Source: Silene latifolia (Eukaryota; Streptophyta; Magnoliopsida; Caryophyllales; Caryophyllaceae). Taken from it: a DNA stretch of 64,000 bases. The position numbers were made by a program, and so were the translations under genes. Positions 55,957 to 64,000 of the stretch are shown piece by piece. Numbering within the stretch: the first letter of the stretch is position 1; each line of letters starts with the position of its first letter. The notes below the pieces were generated by a model. That model was not told where the DNA came from and made no database searches. It worked only from the letters and a program-made list of their open reading frames with translations. The stretch is taken from the NCBI RefSeq assembly GCF_048544455.1, contig NC_133535.1:84010120-84074119 (forward strand), in the 5' to 3' direction.

Positions 55957-57776
55957 CACTTCTCAGCGCGTAATTCCTGCTTCGCGCACTGAACTTCAAA
56001 CGGTTGCCATTTCTTCGTTACTTGGACAAATAAGGCGTGGTTGGTGGCGTTAGAAAGCTAAGAGGATAAGCTTTCACCTCCAACTGGAATCACCTTAATA
56101 ACTGTTGTAGAACTCGAGATATGGCTCTTACAAGCAGGAACTAGCAAATTGAAGCACTCTCTTGGCTCGCCTAACTTCCTTACTCCAATGCGCATCTCAA
56201 AATAGCACTTTCCAAGCTCCGAATTATCTCTTCCTCCAAATGCATGCTAAACGGACGGTAAATAGCTTGATTTCACTACTTTCGGATCCATACCTGCAAA
56301 TAAGACATAATAACCCAAAGTAGCATATTCGGGGCATTTCGTAGCAATAAACCACGATAAAGGCATAGAAATACGTGCATAAAATAGGCTAAAAAGACTA
56401 TATAAAATGCACGTATCAACCATCGAGTTTCGTCTAGCTAATGTTAGTAGGCGCATCTCCTTTGAGGAAATGGGTAAAGCTTTGGGTCTTAGTGATTCTC
56501 CGAGTAATTTTAAGAATGTTGGCAAATATGACCCCTACTCTCTTTGGGAGGCGATTTCCGGAAGGAAATTTGAAGACTTTCATGCGAGTCGTGCTCTTTT
56601 AGTCCACCATCCGGGCATAAGAGTATGGCACAAGGTCGTAGGGAACACCATCAATGCAAGAAAAGACACCAACCATTTCACCAAACTCGATTTTGTTCTT
56701 CTTGAGTCGGCTTTGAACGTTGGTAGGAAACACACCAAGCCTTTTAACTTTCTAAGGCTGTTGGTGGATAGATGGTTAAATATTGATTGTGGGAAGAAAG
56801 GCACTACCGTTATTGTGAATGGCGGCCTAGTCACTATCCTAGCTAAATACTTTGATCCAAACTTCAACAAATATAACAAGTATGAGGCGAAAGAAGGTGG
56901 TCATCTCGTTGATATGAATACTATGATACACAAGTACAAGTGGGTTACCCATAACACTCTTGACACCAAGTATGGATGGCTCACTAGTGAGGCTCGTTCT
57001 TTCACTTTGCCTTCAAAGATTTTTCGATTGAGTGTCCACCGGACCAATTATCTACTTCCCCTTTCAAAAGAGGCCGAGTATATTATCCAACAACAAAAGG
57101 GTGAACTTGTAATACCCTCCTCTTCCATTGTCACACCACCTTACCCTTTTGAGTACCAAGAGTTCAAGCCGGAAGGTGTTGAAGCAAGAAATGATTATTT
57201 GACTCTTCTCATGCAAGCAATGCACAAGCAAGCCTTTGAGGATCGGAAAAATGCTTACTTAGCTCAATATCCACCCCTCTTACACTTATCTAGGCAAGGA
57301 CTACTTGACCCATCATGTCCTTTGCCTAGTTGGGCGGATAAGGAAGTCCTATTTCCGAGTGCATCTAGGGTTGTTCCGGGTGATAATGAGGTTTTTGGTA
57401 ATGAAGAAGTTGATGATAACATTGATGAAGAAGCTAGTGAAGAAGGAGAAGAGGATGATGAGCAAGGTGAAGGATAAAGTGAAGGAGAAAGTGGTGATAA
57501 GACCACTTCTAATGAGGATGATGATGATAGTGATGATATGATGGAAGATTAGCAAGCTTTGGAGGCTCCTACCCTCTCAAGGTTTGTCTATTTCTCTCTT
57601 TGTTCTATTTATTTATTTTTCTTGATCATTGTTGGAGTAGTCCTAGCACCATAGAGGACTCACACCTTGGTACTTTTGAGGTGTTCTCATTTTTTTGTTC
57701 CCACCTTTCAAAATCCAAAATGACAAAATTAGTTTCATGCATTGCATAGTGTGTGCATGAACTACACCCATCCTTG

Positions 57777-57812
57777 GACATTAGCAATAATGTCTAGTTC
57801 GGTTTGGGGAAG
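57777..57812 (+). other. ATH-2 internal hairpin-purine module
   Basis: The stem GACATTA/TAATGTC with loop GCAA (57777-57794, extendable by a G-U pair) is followed after five bases by CGGTTTGGGGAAG. Confidence 0.78.
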
Positions 57813-57955
57813 TTAATGCATAAACAACGGGAGGTAATCTAAATTATCCTCTCCGTCATAAACAAAAACCATGCATCATGTAGTATAGATTAGTGTAGCT
57901 TGCATTTAGTGTAGAAATCATGCATCATGTTTGCATAATTTCCCATCATTTTGGC

Positions 57956-57992
57956 CATTGAGGTCAATGCCCATATTAGTGTGGGGATGGGG
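57956..57992 (+). other. ATH-2 second internal hairpin-purine module
   Basis: The stem CATTG/CAATG with loop AGGT (57956-57969) is followed by TTAGTGTGGGGATGGGG. The same purine text occurs after gag at about 48652. Confidence 0.6.
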
Positions 57993-59581
57993 AATTCTAA
58001 CTTAACTTTTATTCAAAAATCCAAAAAATTGAAAAATTTCAAAAAAATTTGAAAATTGAAAAACCCAAAAACATGTTTATTCCTTTTGTAGTGTAGTTAT
58101 ATATATGTATATATTGTATATATTGTGTTTGTTCTATCCTTGTTCACATTGATTGACTACGCCACATCCGAGACATGAGGATCATGAAGACCGCATGGTA
58201 TGATCTTTCCAATCTCCTTTTTCCTCTTTATGTTAATGACTATGTGGCTTTATTTTGATTGATGCGGTATAACAATGTGAATTTAGGACTTGCATTTAGT
58301 TTATATATGTCATATTAGTTGATAGAATCACTTGCATTAGGATGTATATATTAGTTGCATCATGGCATGTAGTTGCATTTAGATAAAACATTTTGAAAAG
58401 TGCCTAATTGAGAACTTTGACAAGAGCAACTAAGCCATTACAAATACTTTTTCAACTTAAGACTTTGCCTACTAGAATGGTTGTAAAACACCCTAGATAG
58501 TGTCATACTAGTGTCTTTTGACCCATGACCCAAAGCCTAGTCAAGGGTTTGCATATGAGTCACCTATCCAACCCCGTGATGCGATGTGGACTTGGTTAAC
58601 TTATCTAGGTGACCTTGATTGACCTTGTGGTAAGGCAACCCAAAAATACTTTCTATCAATAAGTTTGAAGTGCTCATTTCAAAGAATTTTGTCATGTGGA
58701 AGTAATTTAATGCCAAGAAAACCTCAAATGTTATGAAATGTTGAAATGTTGAGAAATTTAGTTGTTTTGATGGAGGCGTACCACTTCGATGTGCTTTGGA
58801 GAGGGATCCATTGAATTGGGCCTCCACACGGTTGTGGATTCGACCGCCCAAAGACAGAGTGACTATCACCCCGAAAAGCTATTGTCTAGAGGTTAACCGG
58901 TTGTCTAATAAGCGATTGGCGAAAGCAAAGGACACTAGCCCGAAAGGGACAAACCCCATCTTAAATTTTTGAAATGTGAAGTTAAATGAGGACAATTTTG
59001 AATACTAGTCATATCCACCCTTGTTTATAAAGATTTGAGCATTTCATTTCCAAAAAGCCTTTTTGTCAAACCACTTTGCCGAACTTGGGACGATCCATGA
59101 CCTTTACTTTTGTAGAGAATTCGAGACTTGTCATGTCATATGCTACTAGCATCATAGGGATCATCATTCCACCACCATCCGATCGCTCTTGACGAAAGCA
59201 TTTGGAAATTGAGGACGAAAGTAGTCTAGTTTAACACCATTTGGAGGTGATTTAGTGCCATCCTCTTAGCCTTAGTAATTTGTTGAACTAGTATTTGTGA
59301 AGGATTACATGCTCTTAAATTTGTTCTCTCTTAGTGCCTCCGCCACTTGATGAGGAAGTGGCTATTCCTTTTGTAGATGCATCCATTATTTGATTTTGTG
59401 TGCTTAATGTTTGGATGTGTCGCCATTTTGGCAAGACCCACCTTGCCTTGCAAGAAGGCATCCTACCTCATGGTTGTCTTGTTGTGAGTTGAAGGGGCGG
59501 AGTGAGACCCGTTAATTGTCTCATATCGGCTATGTTATTAGGTTAGTTTAAATAATGGTCCTAGTCTTTGTCACCTCTTTA

Positions 59582-59615
59582 CTCGGGACGAGCAAATGTT
59601 CGGTTTGGGGATATT
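59582..59615 (+). other. ATH-2 polypurine tract with hairpin
   Basis: CTCG-GGA-CGAG (59582-59592) is followed by TTCGGTTTGGGGATAT right up to the 3' LTR. Confidence 0.8.
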
Positions 59616-59962
59616 TGATGTGACCATAATTAGCGCATATTTAGCCCCCGAATTAGCCTTGTTCCCATGCTTTTTAGTGCATATTTGGGTCATTTATTGT
59701 CTTTAGTTCTTTGTTTTGCATATTCTTTGAGATTTTGATCCCTTGGTAGGAAATGAGTGCAAATCTTGCATTTTCATGGCAAAACGAGACTAAATTGATT
59801 GAATTCAATGACCAAGCATCAAGGAGAGACAAGATTAGAAGGCCTTTGTACATATGATAGTAGATGAGCAATGTTGAGAAATGATCCTTGCATCCCCGAG
59901 GAAATCCCCAAGGATTTTATGAAGAAAAGGGAAGAAAAGAAGAAGAAACCGTGCTGAGCTAC

Positions 59963-60130
59963 AATATGAGCGGATTGTCCTGAATCCGCCCGTCCTCCTC
60001 AAGCACAATCTGTGCGTCTTCCTCCAAAGACACCCGGGTTAGCAGCCCCCAGAATCCGCCCGGATTCCCCTGAAGACGCCCGTCTTCCCCCGCCTGAATC
60101 CGCCCGTCCCGACTCCAATACGCACGGATT
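59963..60130. repeat. ATH-2 palindrome array in the 3' LTR
   Basis: The copy of 44100-44267, with the same spacing and several base changes inside sites. Confidence 0.88.
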
Positions 60131-60275
60131 CCAGTACAACGAAATTTCGTCTTCTCCAAGCTACAAAGAAAGAAGCCCTTCCTTCGAAAAATACCGGCTT
60201 CTCCCTGCTCAATCTAAAAAGTGTAATTACTAGTTTAGCCTTTAGTTAACCCTAATGCATCCACCTAATTTCCAC

Positions 60276-60283
60276 TATAAATA
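60276..60283 (+). promoter_or_regulatory. TATA box in the ATH-2 3' LTR
   Basis: TATAAATA, the LTR copy of 44413-44420. Confidence 0.6.
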
Positions 60284-62025
60284 CCCCATTAGTCTAATTA
60301 GGAGAGGAGGTTCTTCTTATCAATAATTAGAGTAGTTAATATCAATCAAATCTCTCTTTAGTATTGTAATCAACAATTAATCAAGTTCTAATACAAGTTT
60401 TATTTCCTTAATCTCTCTTTTGTTCATCCTTTATTTTGGGTAATTGAAGATTATTTGGGTTATTATTGGGAGATTGAAAACCTCTCAATCAAGCATCAAG
60501 TACATCTTTTATTCTTTGCTTTATTATTGGAATCATTAGTAGGTATAATTCTCTTAATCCCTTTTTAATTATTGTTAATCACTTTCATTTATTCATCATG
60601 TTTCCTTTTGTTGGTATGATTGACAACCTTGCTAGTATGATCAACATGATAATGAGTGAGTAGTGACCTAGCTAGGGTTATTGGGTAATTAGGGGAAACC
60701 AACATGGGGAATGATTCATGCTTAAATTAATATGCTTTCATGGTTTATTTGCTTGCTTGTTTTGATCTCAACTCATGCACATGTTATGTTTGATGAAATG
60801 TGAGCCTATGAATCCTTGCATTTTTTACCCATCACCTATCTTTTCAATGAGACTTGTAAGACATAAACCAACTCGAGTCTCATTAGACCATGCATGTTGT
60901 TGAGTAGGGAAGACTAAGTCGACTTGTAGGTGTTGTACAATCTAATCGATTCGGCTCCGGGAGCCAAACTTTCCTAGGATTGTAAGATATAACCCAACTC
61001 AACCCATCACAACAATCATTGCTTGCTTATAATTTGAGAACATGTTTGTATGATCAATTCCCATGATTCCCCTATGACCCCATGACACCCTAGTGCTTTT
61101 TATCAATTGTTTACAATTCTTTTATTTCATCTTGCTTATTTACTTTCATTGTTATTTAGTTAGTGACCTTCTACATCAACCCAAATTGTGACACCCCTAA
61201 GACACCACAAGCTTCAATAGAAATCTCATCTCAATTACCGTCCCTTGGGATCCGACCTTTACTTGCCTCTTTACTAATTGTAGAGTTGTTTGTGAAGCTA
61301 TAAATTGTGTTTTGATTCGGACGTGACCCATTGACAACATCTTGTAAAATGTGAACACGAAACGAACCGATCAATCCTAAAAACCTAATGAAACGAGTTC
61401 AATCTCAGAGCGAAATGCAAACTGTAAGGCCTAAACCAATTTAATGCGACAACCAACAATCAATTAGAAATGTGAATCATGCAAACGAGTTATGAAGTCG
61501 TAAAAAACTGCTGAACCGTCAACGATAGAGACTTATCAAATTGGACTGTCACGGGTCGCTCAAATCACTCAAATAAGCACAAGATGAATAATGTATAAGA
61601 TAGAAAGAATTCATTTTGTAGTGACACTCACCTAACTACGACCTACAAGAACATGCCTGCAATCTAATATGAAAATAGTCTCTACAACCGTACATATGTA
61701 TTCCAACCAAACAAATGACCATGACACATGCCGAGGTAGATAATGGATATGTGTGGTAATGGGTAAGAAGAGGCAAAGATAATTATGGGAGTGTGGAGGT
61801 ATAGGCGGCCAAGCTAGTCCCCAAACAAAACCATATAACAACATCCACTTCTTTACTCATAATCAACAATAAAACCGGTGCAAATTAGAAGCACAAATCT
61901 CGCAATCTCCATAATAATTAATCAATCAACTCCCCATAAGATATAAATGCAACATGGGAGCAAAAATCGCCATATAATAAAGACTTTGAATTATGCGAAT
62001 TGATTTTTTTTTCTCCTCAGACTCC

Positions 62026-62058
62026 AGTCGATCGACCAATGAGGCCAGTCGATCGACT
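62026..62058. repeat. ATH-1 palindrome pair 4
   Basis: AGTCGATCGACC at 62026 and AGTCGATCGACT at 62047, start to start 21 bp. Confidence 0.87.
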
Positions 62059-62804
62059 GCCTCTACAGTACAACACGCATCTCTTTTTTCTCGATTTATT
62101 TTTCTTTCTTTCTTTTTTTCTTTTCTATTTCTTTTCTTCATTCCTTTTTCCTTCTTCCCAACTTCATCTCAAAATGAGCATATGCCACCAAAAACGAAGT
62201 AACAACCCCAAGAACGTAAACTACTAGCTTGACAAGGGCAGGCTAAATGTAGGATGTAGTAATGGGACAAAAAGGCTGTTTTTGGCAGTGTGGAGCTTAT
62301 GGGCAAAATGAATAAAGGAAAACCTCTACCACATGTGTCAACTAACCACAAACCGAATGCATACAGGTATTAAGCAAATCAAATTCATATTTATGCATAT
62401 TTATGTAACATGTCTCATAAGGAGAAATACTCACAATCCTAGATAAACTGGTCATGGATGTCACCAGTTATAGGCTCTAAATCTCAGAAAATGATGTAGT
62501 TTGCCAAAAAAAATCAAAGTTAAGTTTAAAGTCCAGCAAATAAATTAACGAAAACCCGTAGACTATGCATATTTGATTCTACTAATAACATGTCGATTAA
62601 CAAGGCTTAGGCATAAACAGATGCAAATGCAATGTCATCATTGAAATACTATCGTTCCGACTCAACCTATATGCTAAAATAAACGTGCATTTTTGAAATT
62701 TTTGAATTTTTTTTTTAAATTTTCTGTATATATAAGGGAAAATAAAAAAAAATGCAAGACAAAAATGTAAACGTGAATGCAAGCAAATGAAATGCAACGC
62801 AAAA

Positions 62805-62843
62805 CCCTTCCCCAAACCAAATCGCACAATGTCCCCATTGTGC
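62805..62843 (-). other. ATH-1 internal hairpin-purine module
   Basis: On the minus strand an 8-bp perfect stem (GCACAATG / CATTGTGC, loop GGGA, 62824-62843) is followed by GATTTGGTTTGGGGAAGGG. It differs from the ATH-3 stem by a paired change (T-A to C-G). Confidence 0.8.
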
Positions 62844-62954
62844 AAAATCATGTATTGAAATAACATGAAAACGGGAATTTGCGTAAATTAACTACATAAG
62901 GCATGAAGTAAGAACTCGGAAACTCACAAGACTTTTAAGCGCAGCAAAAAGAAA

Positions 62955-62978
62955 CCTCCCCAAACCAGCGTGAGCTAG
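62955..62978 (-). other. ATH-1 second internal hairpin-purine module
   Basis: CTAGC-TCAC-GCTGG on the minus strand (5-bp stem with one G-U) runs straight into GGTTTGGGGAGG. Confidence 0.62.
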
Positions 62979-63210
62979 GAGGTTTCGATGAGCTAGCATG
63001 ATGCTACCAATAAGTACCTGAAAAGACAACAAATACCACGCGTAATCTCGAGAAAGCAAAATTGAGACGGTAAAATTATGTGCGGAAATGATAAAACAGA
63101 AGAAAACAGAAATTAAGCGGAGAATAAAGTGAAGAAAAGACTCCCTGAACTCCGCAAATCGATCAAACACAGCAGGGGAATGATCGAAAATAGGTACAGC
63201 AGCTCTGGGT

Positions 63211-63315
63211 GGTCGATCGACCACATCACCCAGTCGATCGACCAAGGTGAACAGCAACAGGAGTTTCTGAAATTCGCAGCCCAGTCGATCGACCATAGAG
63301 GTCAGTCGATCGACT
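63211..63315. repeat. ATH-1 palindrome pairs 5 and 6
   Basis: GGTCGATCGACC or AGTCGATCGACY sites start at 63211, 63232, 63283 and 63304. Both pairs are spaced 21 bp. Confidence 0.88.
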
Positions 63316-63561
63316 GGAAAACCTGCTGTAACTTTCTGATTTCTTCAATTAGCTCAATAAATTGAGCTAATATCGTCTATAAACCTGCATAAACAAGTAA
63401 TAACCCGCCCAAAATTGCGCAAAACCCAAAGTAACCGACTAAAGTGTTTAAAATCCTAAGCAAACTTAAAAGAGCGAAGTCTCGCGCACACAAAAGCAAT
63501 AAAAATAGAAAGTCTAACAAAAAGCGATAAAAACAATGTTTTTGAGAGAGCATTTGATCAA

Positions 63562-64000
63562 CTAATAGTTGATCAAGTACGGCCACGGGATTGCCCACTT
63601 GGTTGGCTTCTGGCCACAAGAAGAAGCCTCAACAGTGCTCATCTTCTCAGCTGCACTCTTCTCAAGTCCGACATTCGCGGAACTCAACGGATCAACAACT
63701 TCAACAGCTTCCCATGCAATGACCTCTTCTGGCTCATCAAAGTCCAAGTCAGACTCCCTCACTTTGACTGGCTCATCTTCAAGCTCCTCATCAGTGCCAT
63801 AGCTAAGACATCCTAAGCCACCTCTTGAAACGACTGGCTCCCTCACAGCTGGAGCAACAGGCGGCTCTTTCTTCCCTAAACCAGCTCCTGCAATATCAGA
63901 AATAGACGAATATTCCTCCAATTTTCTCCCAATCTGGGGCAGAGGGGTTACAACAGGAATAGGCGTAGAGACAGGCATATCAGGAAGCACAAAATATGAT
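63562..64000 (-). CDS. ATH-1 ORF, C-terminal part, unknown function
   Basis: An open minus-strand frame enters from the window edge and ends at 63562 after at least 145 codons. The start lies outside. It is Pro/Ser-rich at first (VSTPIPVVTPLPQIG), then acidic (EELEDEPVKVRESDLDFDEP). I recognise no domain. By position it should be the last ORF before the long non-coding region of ATH-1, comparable in place to the ATH-2 second ORF or the ATH-3 residual ORF, but no clear similarity is visible. Confidence 0.5.
   Translation of the reverse strand, partial: SYFVLPDMPVSTPIPVVTPLPQIGRKLEEYSSISDIAGAGLGKKEPPVAPAVREPVVSRGGLGCLSYGTDEELEDEPVKVRESDLDFDEPEEVIAWEAVEVVDPLSSANVGLEKSAAEKMSTVEASSCGQKPTKWAIPWPYLINY

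Larger units (their letters stand above)
49924..56418 (-). mobile_element. ATH-3, young non-autonomous Athila-like element
   Basis: LTRs of 1511 and 1515 bp (49924-51434 and 54904-56418) begin and end TGATACG...CGTATCA. The 5-bp duplication accat flanks the element at 49919-49923 and 56419-56423. Minus-strand order is 5' LTR (right), primer-binding site, a short broken ORF, 2.5 kb non-coding DNA with hairpin-purine modules, polypurine tract, 3' LTR (left). About ten LTR differences are visible, so it is the youngest large insertion here. There is no gag or pol domain. Confidence 0.93.
54904..56418 (-). repeat. ATH-3 5' LTR
   Basis: 1515 bp. Compared with the 3' LTR it has a 3-bp and a 1-bp length difference and about eight base changes. 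It carries the same palindrome array at 55784-55956. Confidence 0.94.
49484..57477 (+). pseudogene. ATH-2 second ORF (Athila-type protein), split by ATH-3
   Basis: It starts at ATG 49484, with a basic MARTKGATKATK N-terminus and a Gln/Pro stretch. FAKFARKSFQSTKFICEDTL is followed by LTLEFLSSL. ATH-3 interrupts it at 49924. The frame resumes at 56424 and ends at 57477 with a strongly acidic Glu/Asp tail. Removing ATH-3 and one TSD copy restores one frame of about 497 codons, so the host frame was open when ATH-3 arrived. The pattern resembles the ATHILA ORF-1 family of plant retrotransposons (PF03078-like). I see no signal peptide or membrane segment, so 'envelope' is not supported. Function is unknown. 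Confidence 0.75.
57478..59615 (+). other. ATH-2 3' non-coding region
   Basis: No gene. It holds two internal hairpin-purine modules (57777-57812 and 57956-57992), an A-rich stretch (58015-58075), TA repeats near 58098-58125, and the true polypurine tract at the end. Confidence 0.75.
43753..61373 (+). mobile_element. ATH-2, pol-less Athila-like element interrupted by ATH-3
   Basis: The two LTRs are both exactly 1758 bp. The flanks are atcat (43748-43752) and atcct (61374-61378), a 5-bp duplication with one change. The order is LTR, tRNA-Asp-type primer-binding site, gag-protease, about 1 kb non-coding DNA, a second ORF, about 2.1 kb non-coding DNA, polypurine tract, LTR. RT, RNase H and integrase are absent. 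Without ATH-3 (6500 bp including one TSD copy) it is about 11.1 kb. It would need pol proteins in trans. It sits in the internal region of ATH-1. Confidence 0.9.
59616..61373 (+). repeat. ATH-2 3' LTR
   Basis: 1758 bp, equal in length to the 5' copy. Many of the differences are C/T or G/A changes, several at CG sites of the palindrome array. The TATA box is kept at 60276. Confidence 0.93.
61374..63561 (-). other. ATH-1 internal non-coding region
   Basis: This is the continuation of 43752 after ATH-2 is removed. No gene. It shows the same series as ATH-3: palindrome pairs (63211-63315), two hairpin-purine modules (62955-62978, 62805-62843), a T-rich stretch (62690-62730), a pyrimidine tract (62090-62160) and one palindrome pair (62026-62058). 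Homology to ATH-3 is clear in places (for example GACTGTCACGGGTCGCT near 61544) but diverged. Confidence 0.75.

Noticed and set aside
49484..57477. Retroviral-type envelope protein
   Set aside because: The position fits, but no signal peptide, transmembrane segment or cleavage site is visible; the pattern fits the ATHILA ORF family instead.
57305..57541. Lys/Met-rich overlapping ORF
   Set aside because: It is a shifted reading of the acidic tail of the ATH-2 second ORF.

Overview
The window looks like heterochromatic nuclear DNA of a flowering plant, probably a eudicot. Caryophyllales is possible, but that is only a weak impression. I see no host gene. Almost every base can be assigned to transposable elements nested inside one another, and most junctions show target-site duplications (TSDs). 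The labels used below are mine.

Layout from left to right. (1) 1-1272 is part of a Tekay-like Ty3/gypsy LTR. (2) 1273-15776 is TAT-1, a minus-strand Ty3/gypsy Tat-lineage element with gag, protease, RT, two RNase H domains and integrase, plus an antisense gene with its own TATA box. A 747-bp hAT element (14502-15248, 8-bp TSD) sits in its 5' region. (3) 15777-21362 is the leader, primer-binding site and LTR of COP-1, a minus-strand Ty1/copia element. TAT-1 cuts its leader, and an L1 LINE (17133-20490, 12-bp TSD) cuts its LTR. (4) 21363-21982 and 30799-30975 are two pieces of ATH-0, an old minus-strand Athila-like pol, split by COP-2 (21983-30798, plus strand, complete with two 1311-bp LTRs and TSD ttttc). 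(5) 30976-38706 is COP-3, a minus-strand copia with recognisable gag-PR-INT-RT-RNH. (6) 38707-42198 is COP-4, the LTR and leader of a plus-strand copia. (7) 42199 to the window end is ATH-1, a minus-strand Athila-like element. Inside it lies ATH-2 (43753-61373, plus strand, two 1758-bp LTRs), and inside ATH-2 lies ATH-3 (49924-56418, minus strand, TSD accat).

The nesting chain ATH-0 > COP-3 > COP-4 > ATH-1 > ATH-2 > ATH-3 is six levels deep. LTR divergence agrees with it: the innermost ATH-3 has the most similar LTRs. ATH-2 and ATH-3 carry no pol in the window, and COP-2 has wrecked genes but well-matched LTRs. These elements were therefore probably mobilised by proteins supplied in trans.

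The most unusual signals are in the three Athila-like elements. Each carries arrays of short CG-containing palindromes in paired, helically phased spacing: 21 bp in ATH-1, 20 bp in ATH-2, and 20-21/30 bp in ATH-3. The motif differs between elements, yet the arrays sit both in the LTRs and in the internal DNA. Each element also has three modules made of a small hairpin followed by a polypurine tract. These come in the same order and at similar spacing, and the central hairpin shows a compensatory base-pair change between ATH-1 and ATH-3.
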